Positions 11,884-24,959 of a stretch of 64,000 nucleotides of DNA are shown one piece after another. This DNA comes from Epiperipatus broadwayi (Eukaryota; Onychophora; Udeonychophora; Euonychophora; Peripatidae). The position numbers were made by a program, and so were the translations under genes. How positions within the stretch are numbered: position 1 is the stretch's first letter; every line of letters starts with the position of its first letter. Under the pieces are notes generated by a model. The model was not told where the DNA came from. It saw nothing but the letters and a program-made list of their open reading frames with translations, and made no database searches. The DNA is taken from positions 620,001 to 684,000 of the forward strand of contig JAQFVV010000280.1 in NCBI GenBank assembly GCA_028023455.1. Direction: 5' to 3'.

Positions 11884-12848
11884 GTCGATCAGGTGAGATA
11901 AAGAAAAAGCTTGTTCTTATACTGTTTTGTTGGCAAGCGAGAGGCGTAGTGATTGAAAAATTATAACAATAAATCGTATACAAAGTTTTATAGCAGAAAT
12001 GGAAATATAAGAGTCGGAGAGTTACAGTCGACAGAGAGTTATATATGGAAAGAAAGAAGAAAGCAGAAAGTGATAGAGAGTAAAGAAAAAGAAATTAGCT
12101 GTGCTTCCCAATGGTGGCATCAAGCTCGTCTTTTTAAAATTTTCTTCCATTATAAAATTTCTTCCAACTCAAAGTAGATCGTTCTTAGCTTTGAATAATA
12201 TTATCCAGCATGAAATCGGGGAGTCTGAGTGCAAGAAGACGAAAAACTGAATTTTGTAATAATTCTATTGGCTTGATAAGCGTCGACCATGAGAGCATTT
12301 AATATTTAAGAGAATGAAATAACCAATTAAATGTGGAAACTAAGTCAAGAGAAGAAAAAAAGGAAAGGAAAGGAAAAGAAAGTGAATCTAAATTAAATTT
12401 AAGTTTTAATCTGATGGCGTGTATTATCAAATCACCTGAAAGTATGGAACCAAAATCTTATTGTTTCGTGAAAATGAAGATGGAGTAGAAAACCAATGCT
12501 CAACCCAATGTAGCCATGAAGATGTAGATACAGCCCCAGTGAAATATAGCTGCCTAGAACAATCTTGCCGATACACCATGGGGAACAGTACTGAAATCAC
12601 CTGCTCAGCCATTTATGTCTCCTTCAACAGCCCTCAGCCCAGAGAAGAAAAAAGCATTCGGGAATTATAGTTATTTAACATTTATATTTTCTTATTATTT
12701 ATTTTATTTGTTTCTTTTTAAATTAACTAATCAACTATGTAACCTTTTTATATCTATTTCACTTAATTTTATTTTAATTATTTATTTAATGATATATGTA
12801 GATTAAATATTTAATAATCCAATAAAAACCAATTACAATTCTATTTAT

Positions 12849-13015
12849 GGGAGGTAGGCTTACTATTCTTAGATTTATATTAATCGATAGGCATCAGCTT
12901 ATTGATTTAGTTTTTTTATGTATTAATAACCTATCTGCTATGTGCAGGATATAAGAATTATCAATCCGTTAAATATAGATTGTCTATTTAATAGAAAAGT
13001 AAGCCTACTATCCAA
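12849..13015. repeat. Inverted repeat enclosing the first hairpin motif
   Basis: The left arm (GGTAGGCTTACTATTCTT, about 12851-12868) is the near-complement of the right arm (AAGTAAGCCTACTATCC, about 12997-13013). The arms enclose the first copy of the 18-bp hairpin motif (12933-12950) near the centre. Confidence 0.65.
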
Positions 13016-13312
13016 GATAATATTTTAGCCATTGGATGTATGTGTTTCGTTTTTATATAACTTTCTTCTATATTGTTTAATCTGCTACGAGCAGGATTCT
13101 TTAAATTGCAAATTACCACTATTTTGTCCCTTCCATATATAATTTTATTCTATCCGCCATGTGCAGGATTATTTTTTTTATAATGATTAGCGACAGTTAC
13201 ATATTTTTGTTATCTGCTACCTGCAGGTTATATTTATTAACTGTCAATGTGGATTATGCTATAATGCTTTAAAATAGTTTTATATTCTTTTATTATCCGC
13301 TATGGGCAGGAT
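12933..13312. repeat. Five dispersed copies of an 18-bp hairpin motif
   Basis: The motif ATCYGCYAYNNGCAGGWT occurs at 12933-12950, 13080-13097, 13152-13169, 13212-13229 and 13295-13312. In most copies the two halves pair as a stem with one bulged G. Spacer sequences are unrelated AT-rich DNA of 42-129 bp. At least three copies sit inside a larger inverted repeat: copy 1 (see 12849-13015), copy 4 (GACAGTTA at 13192-13199 against TAACTGTC at 13238-13245) and copy 5 (AATAGTTTTAT upstream against ATAAGCTATT downstream). The function is unknown. It could be structured RNA, a foldback element or protein binding sites. Confidence 0.8.
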
Positions 13313-15574
13313 ACATTTATAAGCTATTAATGTTGAAGCTTTAGTAACTTGCGATTATATTATGGAAATCAGTTAAGGTTATAATATCTTAATTATTATA
13401 TACCCCATTATGTTTATCAACTCATTAAAACAAGAGCTTAAGGCATGTAGGGGAAAGAGACTCAGACCATTCCATCCCATTTATTGATTGATTTAATATT
13501 TTCTAAATTTTGCATTTCGAGTTATATCCAGTATTTTTAAATGTAACATTATAAGAAATATAATAGAGGGCTTAATAAATATAGAATTTCTATTTTAAAA
13601 TTATAGCGTTGTGCTGTGTTTTTAGCAATAATTTTCTCTGTTTCAAATAATTGAAATAAGCAACCTCCTGCATTAACCCGGCAAACAAACCACTTACCCG
13701 AGATAAAGAGTTGACTAAGCTAGCATGGGATTAATCTTTATCGGAGCCAAAACAATTAATTAGGGCGTCCATTTTTTATCTTTCTAGTTAAAAGGAAGGC
13801 ATCAATCTTTTAAAAAAAATTAGCATTGTCATATCCTTCTGGAGAGAGAGAGCAATCTCTTTCCAGGAGTGGCGTGCAAAGGTTAAAGTTTAAGAAACTT
13901 TTCAAAGGTATGTACACACCAATAATTATTCTTTTTGAATGTATTTTATAAATTTATGAATATCACTGCCTAATTAATTGTAATAGAACTTTGCTCAGTT
14001 ATGTAACATACTTTTCATATTCAAGGCATGTGCACAGTAGAGAAGTAACTGACGAGTAGAGGCTCATGACCGGTACAATATATATAAGCACTCAGACATG
14101 CTGTATAATTAAATTAGCAGGTTTGAATTGTCATGACTTATAAAAACATTCAATTCATTTTTAATAATACATAAATGCATATCGTGTGTTAGTATATATA
14201 AAAATATAGATAATATGAATCAAAGTTATTAATTCATTATTTTTAATAGTAAAAAAAGTTTTACTTTTTAAAAAAAAATAATGATTAATTCTTTGACAAT
14301 CTTTCATGAAAGTTTTCTTTTTCTTTTTTAACAGTTTACTCATGATTAATTATAAATGTCTTTAAACATACTCCAGCAAGTTTTTTTATTCCCTAATCTA
14401 GAAAGATTTTTAGAGTTTTCTTTTAATAAATATACTGGAAATGCATCTTACTTTTTGTTGAAAAGTTATTTATTTAAAAAAAAAATATTGTAATTTAAAA
14501 ATATTACAACTGTCATTTTCACTAAAGAAATTATTTAAAATGACTCACCAGCTGTACTTTATATATATGATGCAGTACCCTTTTCTGTGCTTCTTTGTAT
14601 ATAGATAAAACAGTATACATATAAACATTCTTTGCAAGTTGATGGACTCTGGCTAAGCCAATCCCTTTTAAAATAATAAACTGGTTTGTTATCTTCAGGA
14701 AAGATAGTCTGTGAGCTCCTTTCAGTCATATGCTGTCTGATATACGCATATATGGACTATGAATCACAAAAGCTGGGCTTTGCTTCCATGTGAATACAAT
14801 CTACCATTGTGAACTAGTAACAGTAGCTGGATTTGTACTCTGCATCTTCAGTTATATCTTTATAGTAGTTGTGTATAACTAAAACTAAAAAAAAAAACCC
14901 CTCTAATCTTTTTCCCTCAAACTTTTTATAGTTAGGATAGAATTTTAAAAACACAGTAATTAAAATTAAGTTTTCTTTATCTTGATTGAAAAAAAGTTAT
15001 TGATTCTTTTCAATTTACATTAATCCTCTCAAAAACAAAATTGTAGGATCAAAATCAAAATAGATAGTGGAATTTTATGATTACTTCTATATCTGTTGTA
15101 TTATAAAATCATCCTTGTTTTAATTTCATAATCAGAATTAATAAAATATTAATTAGACCCTTTTAAATGTTTAATTTATAATATATTTTTTAAATTCAAA
15201 ATTATTTAATCCTTAACTGTTAGTCCAATGTGATATAGAAAATATCTACAAAATTTTTTGTTTGTTTATTTCTACTTTTCCTTTCAACTTTATATATATA
15301 CATGCAGATACACTACTATGTTGTTGTATGCCATGAGACACTCTCAATATATATATATTGAGATAGTAACCCCATTAGTTCAATAATATTATAAATACCC
15401 AACTTTAAATTTTTTTTTTTAAGATCAGAATTTTCTTTTTCAATTTTAATATAACTCTTAATATAGCATTGCCAAGAATTATTAAAATGGTAATTATAGC
15501 TAAGACCTGATAAAGCATGTTGTTAAATTATAAAAATCATGGTCAAATTTAAAATCAGGTAGAAAGATTCATTA
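13313..15574. other. Non-coding stretch
   Basis: No gene was found. GC-richer patches near 13660-13760, 14040-14110 and 14640-14860 look like old repeat DNA. I could not assign them. Confidence 0.45.
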
Positions 15575-15582
15575 AAGAATTT

Positions 15583-16569
15583 GGTACTGATACATTTGAC
15601 TATCCATCCCGCTTGATGGCAGTGCTGCTAGCCAAAAATAAGTCAAAATAGTGTTTATCAGGCACAATTCAATTGCTCTCAGCAATTGAGTCTTTTGGCT
15701 AATGGCTTGCAGCGTGTTTTGCGATAAATTGCTCTCACATTTCACACTTAGCCAATCATATCAGTTCTGTCTGATACATATTGTTTACACTCTTACATAT
15801 CGCTACCTTATCATTATAGGGTGTGAATAGTTTGAATGACGAAAAGTGAACCAATATGCGAATAGTAAGGTCCTACAAATTGTCACACTGTCCCCAAGGT
15901 CACTACCCCCTGTAAGCATGTCAAATTTAGGAAATGTGGTGATTCAGCATACATGAAGTTAAAGTCTCGTAACTTGCGAGAGCTTGCGATAGTGAAAAAA
16001 TGGCTGATGCTGAAAAAAAGGTTTCTTTCAAACTTAGCTATTGCCTAATACAGAATTGTCCGCTGTGGCCTTCATGCAAGAGAAATGAGTTTTACCAACA
16101 GAGAAGACCTGTGTGTGTGGTAGGAAGATGTTCTAAGGAAATGTGCAATATACGAGTTGGAATGCAAATCAAGTTTTTGCCATCGAAGGTGTTCTGTTCA
16201 ATACAATACCTGGTTAGATGGATGCAAAATAGAGCTATGTGTTTAATTTGTTATTTTAATTGTTGTTTTATTGAATTTACTGTTCTGATGCATTGCTTAT
16301 AAACAAAAAATAAAAATAAAATAAACGTTATCAAAAAAAAACAAGCTAACATTTTGGGAAAAAAATAAAATAAAATATTGTTATTCATTGCAAATATATT
16401 CAATTACTTTAAAAAGAAATAAAATAATATAATTTAAATGAGTGGTCTGTGTATTGTTTATTTGTTAAAATATTAAGGAAAATATAATGGCCCGGTAACG
16501 TTATATCTATGTGTTTTGTTGGATGAACAATGCCATCAAGCAGGATGGATTATCAAATGTATCACTACC
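15583..16569. mobile_element. Non-autonomous TIR transposon with 8-bp TSD, copy B
   Basis: The left end begins GGTACTGATACATTTGACTA and the complement of the right end begins GGTAGTGATACATTTGATAA. Both run into CCATCCYGCTTGATGGC, so the inverted repeats are about 38 bp. The flanking 8-bp duplications, AAGAATTT, are perfect (15575-15582 and 16570-16577). At 987 bp it is shorter than copy A. An open frame at 16000-16302 starts MADAEKKVSFKLSYCLI; its start region has a counterpart in copy A that is broken, so it may be the vestige of a transposase first exon or simply chance. I do not recognise a domain in it. Confidence 0.92.
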
Positions 16570-16577
16570 AAGAATTT

Positions 16578-19500
16578 AGATTATTAATCCCATATTACAT
16601 AGAGGTATAATTTATGGTTGAATACCTTATAATGAAATAAATAAACCATTCATAACATAGCAATAATTCCGGTGAATTGTATTCAGTTTAAAATACATGT
16701 AGATAAAATTTTTCTTCCACAAAACATTTAAATGTGTGTGCATGTATTTGTTTATGTGTATAACTGTGGTATAAAACTTTTCCAGAAAGTAGGAATATAT
16801 TTAAGAAAAGCCATAGCGATAACAAATAAGCACACATGAGAACAGGTAATTTTGAAATTTTAATCTTGTTGATTTTAGTAAAATTAGTAAGTATAAATTA
16901 TAAATAAGCGTATATTGGTTGTGATAATAATTTTATTTGAAATAATTCTTTTATAAAAATTGTATAATAAAAATGCCTGATTTACTTCACACAAGACAAC
17001 CAGGAGGGTGATATCATCTGGAAGAAAGCCATTGTCAAGCCAACCTAGTAAAATTTTCACGTGTTAAGTACAAATGAGTGGAAGAGGAGTTTGAATTCAT
17101 GTCACTTTCCCATCATTTTCTCAGGACTATATAAACAAGTGTCAATGAAGTGTAGGGCTTCCTTTTCTCTTATTTTTTCACTTGAAAAAACAAAACTTAA
17201 TTTTGTCATTTTAATTTAATTAAGCCGCTTTAAAGTCATAATCACTACTTGAAAAGAGGACATTGTTGAATGTTTGCCTTCAAGGGTAGATATGCTCCTC
17301 TTGATCACCACCATCATTGAAATGATTTACCAATAATGGTTTAAGTTGCTGTTTAATATGTGGAGCTGATGAAATTGTGAAAGAAGAAATTTTACCAATT
17401 GAAATTTTTATAAAACTATGGAATTATTTAAATTTATAATTGAGGACTTCATTGTTCTAAAACTACAGAATGATTAATCTGCTATGCTTAATTGGACTGG
17501 ATTTTATTGGGTTTATCAATTTTCTTCAAAATCATTATTTAAAATCATCTGTGAAATTGTTGATGTAATATAATAACTGTGTTTGTCAATTTTTGGAATG
17601 AAACCAGAAAACTGTGGGAATTATAAAAATGATATAATATCCCTCATTTCTTTAATTTAAGTTAAAAAGAAAATGTAATTGCTTAAGGAATCATCAACTT
17701 AATCACCCTGTTAATGGATTATTTTAAGAAAATTTGTTGTAAACATCATCATCATCATTATTTTAACAAAAACCCTGTGCCATGAATGAATTTATGAGAT
17801 TAATAATATTGTTTTTTACTTCATTGCAACTAGGAAACCAATTCTTTAAAATGGACAACAAAAATGTTTGATATCTGCTATAACGTGAGTCTCAAAGATT
17901 TAAAATATAATAATCAAGCTTATCTAAAGGAATTTATTAATATGAAATCTGTGAGAATGAGTAAAATGTGTGCATTGACATGGATTAAAACTATTCTGAA
18001 ACATTTGTGTGTGATAACCATTATATGTATGATATTGTTGTTATATATTTTTTTGTAGTATATAATAAAAATTTGTTAGTAAGCATTTAAGATTAATTAA
18101 CGTTCTCGTCCACCATAAGAAGAGCAGATAATATATTTTTCTTATTCAAACTAATGTGAAAGTGAATATATTATACTAAAGATAGATTGTTCCGTTAATA
18201 TCATAGCTTTTAGATAATAATATTTTGAGTTGTGAGAGTCTCTTGTTTTATATACCTCATACTTTATTAACGTAATTTTTCTATGGTATCTTTGTGTGTA
18301 CATGTTGATAGAAAAGACTAAATGATATTCTGTTTATATATGTAAAGTGCATTTATAATATTACGTTTAATAGATGATAATTATTCCATGGCTACAGGTT
18401 GAGTAGATTGTTTCTTTTGAGATCTTAATATTGCATAAACGGGCTATGTAGATATTGCACTTATTTAGTGAAAGAGAAATGTCTCCTAAATAAGGATTTA
18501 TTTATCAAATTATCAAATTATCAAAAATTTATCAAATTATCAAAAAACAAAAATAATACACCACCATTATAAAGGTTTATTAAGAATATGAGAAATATTG
18601 GGGTTTATCAAATATGGTGTAATCTTTGTTTATTTAGTAAATCTTAAATGTTTAGAACATATTACGAATCTTACCACAGGCAATCTACTTTATTGATTTG
18701 TGTGTTTGTGTAAACAAGATTGTCCATTACACATCAATGCATCTACCTGCAATCTTTTATTTGGCAGGGCTTTGTTAAAGAACTTTTAAGAACATTGTAG
18801 AAATATTAATCTAATTATTTTAAATATTTTATATCTTCTATTTTTATGCAATATATTTAGTTTAATAAATTGTTTTATTGTTTAAATAATAGCCTTGCAT
18901 TTTCATCATCATCATCACTCTCACATTAAGTTTACGTTCATGGTCATATTATAGTTATAGTAATATAATTTTAGTAATAAAATTTTTGTTATACTCTAGT
19001 CATGTTTTTATAAGTGAATATTATTTACATTAAAATTGCCTTATAGCTCATTTGCACTAGTGTTACAGCTCATTTTATATGCTAAATTATGTGTTGGATA
19101 CAATATCAAAATTCCCATTTGCATTCATCCATAACTTGAGAAACTATTTTATATTGATAGTTAAGAATCTTATATTGTCTGAAGAGTATTAGAAGTAATA
19201 TGTAGATAAATATTATTTTGATACTCATAATGTTACACTAGCTAAATTTATTTTGTTTTATTGTTAGTGATTAGAAATTTATTAGCATATAGTATATAAT
19301 AAATGCTGAACAAATCCTGAGATTGAATATAAATATTAACACCCACATGTAATAGTCTAGTAGCAGATGCTATTCATGAGACAGATTTTTTGTGCTTATT
19401 GATTGTATTATTATTTTGAAAGATTAAGCTAAGTGTTAGGCAGTCATTGCTTGGTTAAGGTTAAATTTCGTTACAATATATATATAAGAACCTATGTAAG

Positions 19501-22062
19501 GCATTAGATTGATAATATAAAATGGGTTTTGTTTTGTCGTTACACATATGTATAATTGAGACTATAGCATTGTATTTTGGATACTGTATATAGATTTGCA
19601 ACAAATTATCTCCATGAGAATTAATGCCACAATTTGTATATATAAAAAATTATAACTTTATTAAATGAATTCAATGTGGTAAATGGACAGGAAGTCAGAT
19701 TAGTCTAGGAAATCAGTTAATTGTTGTTGAAATGAAGAAAAACAACTTTGAATCGTAAGTTATTGAAATTTGAGTTAAGAATGAACTTATTAAATATTGA
19801 AACTTAAAATATTATGTGATCTGTAAATTTATGAGATAGAGTGAAGAAGATTGGACTTGGAAGAAAATTACTTCATAAAGTTGAAAGTGTAAGATTACAG
19901 ATATAGAAGTTTTATAAAAAAATGAATGAGAAAATTAAGAAACAAAAAAATATACAGGGAGAAAAAAGAAAGAAGATAATAGATATTCTTAAGAAAGAAT
20001 AAAGTGACAGATGGAATTTTGGAGATGATATAAATGCTTGATAAATATTTAAATGAAATATATGTATTCATATGAACATTTTGTCTTATGTACTTTAATT
20101 TTTTATCGTGTTATACTTATTAAACAAAATGCATTGCATGATTTGGTACAGTATTAGAGTGGCAGACTTTGGAGCTCAAAGTCCATGAATCATAGCCAAT
20201 GTCTTCAGTTTCAGTGATTGAACTTGTTATGAATATCCTAGCATTAAACTATTTGGTTATTATTTATTAAACAAAGTTATGTCTGTACTTGATTTGCCAT
20301 AGTTCATTTATTATACAATATTTAATTTATCTTTAATAATAGTAATTAATATTTTATTTTTATTTCAATGTTTATTTTTAAGATTTTATGTAAATTGGTA
20401 AAACTAAAAAAAACCATCAGGTGTCACATTAGAGTGCAGAATTCATTTATTTTTAAATTGTGGACTGAATGATAGAAAACTAATTATTTTACTTGCTTTG
20501 TAGTTTTATTATTGTATGCACATATCTATATATTTTGCACAAATTGTAAAAGTAATATTTATAAAAAATCTTTATTAGCAAGTTTTCTATATATATTTTA
20601 AATGAACTGCATTTATTTATAAAAAACAATGGTTTTTAAATATTTATTTTTTGTTGCATCATACATAAATAATATATTACTTTATTTCAGTTAATTAAAT
20701 TGCAGAGATATTACAAGTTATATAAAGAAAACATGATATGTTTCAATTTTTAATCAGTTATATTCTTTAAGATCTTAATGAATTTGTATTATATTTTTTA
20801 CATAAATGATATTGCTAGAGTGGAGAGATTAAATGGGGATAATTATGATTAAGTGAAATTATAAAAATCATTTGTCTCTGTTAAAAAATGACTGTTTAGA
20901 AAATATGAGAAGGTTCTTAACCTTAATAGATAATTGATTGTCATTACTAGTAATTTTGTTAAGTTTAATATTGACATTAAATATATATATTAACTTTTTG
21001 TCTTAATAAATATATATAATACTGCATTCATTTATGGATAAATTAAAAATGGAAAAAAATCCAAAAGTAATATATAGAATTAATTTAAAGACATGAGTAT
21101 TATTAATATGCTTATTTTTTAAGTGCTTATGATAAATATTATTCAAAGTAATTGGTATAGTAATACTTAAAATGATTTATCATCTCAGATGTTACCCAGT
21201 GAAAGACTTTTTAATATGTATGGTGATTTGTTATGAATGAATACAATATATTAAAAAAAAAAAAAAAGGTTTTTTTTAAAAACTTGCTGTTCAAAAGCCA
21301 TTTTGATTTTTATAACATTTTAAGACTATAAATATGCAGTAGAATAATAAACTATGCTATATTTTGTTCCAAGACCTTCTCATTAAAAATTTATATATTG
21401 TCTATTAGCTTAAATTTTGTTGATAAACATTGATTAGGATAGAGTAATTACTGTTTCTTGACCTGCAATTATACAGTACTTCTTAATATGCACATATATA
21501 TGACACAGATACTTTTTCTATATATATATATAAATTAAAATTATTGTATAAACAAAAAATACTACTACTAATAAATTGAGAGTATGTTCATTCATGCATT
21601 ATATGAAAAAATAAAAATAAGGGAGGAAAATTGTAGTATATGTTTATTCTTTATATAAATAATGAAATGTTTGACATTCATGGACATTAAATACACTCTG
21701 GGAAATATCCTTTTTTTTTCTAATAATGTTTTTCTCTTGTAAAAGCATAATAGACTAATTAATTTATTTTCAGAAAATTACAATCTCTTTAGTTGTTTTA
21801 ATGTTTTAAAATCAGTATTAAATTTTCATTATTACTCTTAGAAAATATTTTATTACATAAAATACTACATATCGAATTTGGAAAGGACAATAAAGGAAGA
21901 ATAAAATATATGTGCTTTCAATATAAACTGAAGTTATTATTCCTTTAAACAATTTGGATATATCACTGTTAGCTGCTATGGCTTTAGAACTTTTCTTTCT
22001 TTAGTTTTAACACTACAGTGCCAAATTTGGTATCAATTGAATGGCAAAATTGTGAACTAAAA
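16578..22062. other. Long non-coding AT-rich stretch
   Basis: About 5.5 kb without any supported gene. (CAT)n runs at about 17743-17757 and 18903-18918 resemble the (ATG)n tails of the RTE-like LINEs in this window but have no recognisable LINE sequence beside them. A direct repeat of TTATCAAA-type words occurs near 18507-18545. The open frame at 17864-18058 is not convincing. Confidence 0.45.
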
Positions 22063-22064
22063 TA

Positions 22065-22921
22065 CACCTGGGTCTCGTTTTATGCGGTAGATAGGTTCCT
22101 CAGAAAACGCGCACAAAAGAAATCGCTCAAAAATAAACTTAACTTACCTTGAAAAATGGGGCATAGGTTCTGTATTTTTCAGAAATTGTATAAAAGCAAA
22201 GCAACAAGGAAATGTATGACTAATAAAAAATTTCAAATATTTGAAAAAAATTAATACAAGACAAACTTTTTTTACTTTTTTTATTAACTACAGTATTTAA
22301 TTTTACATTTTTTCATACATATTTTAATCATTACCACTATTTGACAATATGCATTCGTTTGTGAACTAGTAAGAAATCCGATTCGTGATGTGATGTACAA
22401 CTAGTGCCACTTTCAGTCTTTTGCTGTGTTTTTCTATATTAAAAAAAATGAGATTGCAATCAAAACAAAAAGATTATACATTGTCATTAGAAAGATTATT
22501 TTCAGTTTATAAAATCAATAAAATCTTCGTTATTATTTATTTTAAAAATCTAAAAAAATATTTATTTCTATTAATATCTAACAAAATACGTTTTAAAAGT
22601 TTAAAAATTTTGAATATTTATTGTGATATTTATATATGTACATATAAATCTATTATTATTATTTACTCATTAGTATAAGTAGGTTACTTACATAGAAGCT
22701 AAGATTCTAAATACAGATTCAGGCCATATTCACGTTAGTTGCTAATATAACGTTATATTTTTTGAAAAAAAAAAGTATTTCAAGTCAAAATAAGTTATTA
22801 ATAATTTAAATTTCTTGATATCTAATAAATATAGTGAAATATGAAAGATATTAAGAAGAAACATGAATCGCATAACTTCAAAATCGCATTGAAATAATCC
22901 GCATAAAATGAGACCCAGGTG
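22065..22921. mobile_element. TIR transposon with TA target site (mariner/pogo-type)
   Basis: The left end reads CACCTGGGTCTCGTTTTATG and the complement of the right end reads CACCTGGGTCTCATTTTATG, continuing CGG on both sides, so the inverted repeat is about 23 bp with one mismatch. Each end is preceded by TA (22063-22064 and 22922-22923), the duplication made by Tc1/mariner/pogo transposases. The 857-bp interior has no transposase. A patch at 22085-22150 with several CG dinucleotides probably belongs to the subterminal region. It is best read as a non-autonomous copy. Confidence 0.83.
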
Positions 22922-23059
22922 TACTGCACACAAATGGTAATATTTTAATTTTCATTTATTTCAAAGCATCTAATCTCCACCTTATTATTATCTTTGGAGA
23001 GAATGATAGATATCTTACATATTTTAACAGTACTAGAGCTTTTTATTGATTTGTTTCAA

Positions 23060-23334
23060 AAGCATTAGTTTTTTTATTTCAATTTCGAAAGTAAAACATT
23101 ATTTTCTTTACACATTTTTTATTATTTTTCACAAAATATTGCTATAATATATATTTATTCAGAGAATTTGGAAATAGAATTCATTTAAGAATTGTTGGTT
23201 TATAAGATTATCAATGAAAGTAAATTAGTAACATTTGCCAAATTCCTCGAGCATTAGATTTCTTTATTTCAAGTGTATCTTTTGTTTCAATTTTGAGAGT
23301 AAAACATGTATATTTTATATATTTTCTTTGCACG

Positions 23335-23367
<33 letters not shown>

Positions 23368-23410
23368 TTTTACAAAATATTGCTATAATATATATTTATT
23401 CAGAGAAATA
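23060..23410. repeat. Diverged tandem duplication with ATT microsatellite
   Basis: Two direct copies share a GCATTAG start, a TTTCAATTT...AGTAAAACAT block and an end reading CAAAATATTGCTATAATATA. Copy 1 is about 23060-23167 and copy 2 about 23250-23405. Copy 2 carries an (ATT)n run at about 23336-23368. The stretch is non-coding. Confidence 0.65.
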
Positions 23411-24959
23411 ACATGATTAGAATTAGATTTTAAAAAAATATGTATACAAGATCATAAATGAAGAATAATGAATCACCTAATAGCTGCCATTTGTGATTGG
23501 TTAGAAATATTGCTTTTGTTTTACTGCTGGAGAGTTCTTTTTGTCATATTTGGAAAAAAAAAAATCACTCAGGTATTTCAAACTAATGTCAGGTGATTCT
23601 GATTTTTCAAATTCAATTTTGTTAGTGTCAAAATAAAACTGCTACAGAATTACTCATCACTGTTCTTATAGTTTCGTATTTTTTTTTACAAGTTTGAAAA
23701 ATTAAAATGAAATTTTTAAGAATTCTATTTCTTTGTTATGTATATATCTAAGGAATAATTGTAAATTTGTGAAAATACAATAAAGAATAATGGAAAATTG
23801 AACACATTAAGGACTGACATTCATTACAACTTTTATCAGGGAAGACAATTGAGGAATTAATCATCCAAAGGGTTAATGAACATGATCATTTATGGTGCTT
23901 GGAGACAGAAAAATAGCTGCTGGCAATAATTTAAAATTTATTTTCAAATTTTATTTTATTTGTTAAAAATAATTGCATTCAGAAATGGAATATGGCTGCT
24001 TGAGATAATAAAATATATTAAATTTTAATGGTTTTTTTTTGCTTATTTATTTACATTTTTGTTTCTTTGTTTACATTTTTTTTGGATAGTGTACACTTGA
24101 TGATATGCATTTTAACACAGTGTAGTTCATCCTTTACTATATATGAATAAAAAGTTTATATGCATATTTTTCGAGGGGGGGGTGTTACAGACTGCATTGT
24201 ATAAGAATAATCACGTGAGAGTGCTGAGCATTAATGAATAATTAATTATTCATTATTTATCCCAATTTTTTAAATAGATCTACTGAATAATAGTATTTTA
24301 TTTTTGAATGATTGAATATCAAACAGTCTATTACTAGTATTTGGTTTGTAACTGGTAAACTAATTTTTTTTTACCTATGGGCAATTGTGAAAATTTTTTT
24401 GCCTATCAGAAAGCCATTGTATAAACTACTAGATAATTACCACAGGTGTTATATTAATTTTTTTTTTTGTATTTAGATAAAGATAGCTTTTTATAATATC
24501 TTAAATAAAATATTATATGATCAATAAAGAAATGTATCACAAAATTTAATACAACAAAAAAGGTAGTTTTTATTATAAAATAAAAGAAATAAACATGAAT
24601 TTAAATATTTTTAAAGTTATTAGTTTTATACTTACTTGAAAATTGCAAATTTTGATAGATAAGTTTTAAAATAAATACTTTAATAATAAATTTTTGTCGT
24701 CTTTTCTAAAATTGTAATTAAAATGTTGCATAAAAACTTATGATTGAAGTTATTGATAAGTGTAAAAATAAAAATATTTCTCATTTTTTATATAATATCC
24801 ATATATTCTAAATATTCTGCAAGGGTGTCATTTTCCCCATAAAAACACACACAAAACAATTAAATCATAATTTATTCTAACATTGATATGTTATTATTTT
24901 TAAAAGCAAATGTATATTATAAATTACTTGCATATTCAATTTATATCCATACTGTTTAC

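Noticed and set aside
14050-14085. CTGACGAGTAGAGGCTCATGA as a hammerhead core
   Set aside because: Stem II-like pairing is weak and the GAAA and cleavage strand are missing.
17740-18920. (CAT)n runs as ends of further RTE LINEs
   Set aside because: No RTE sequence follows either run, so they may be plain microsatellites.
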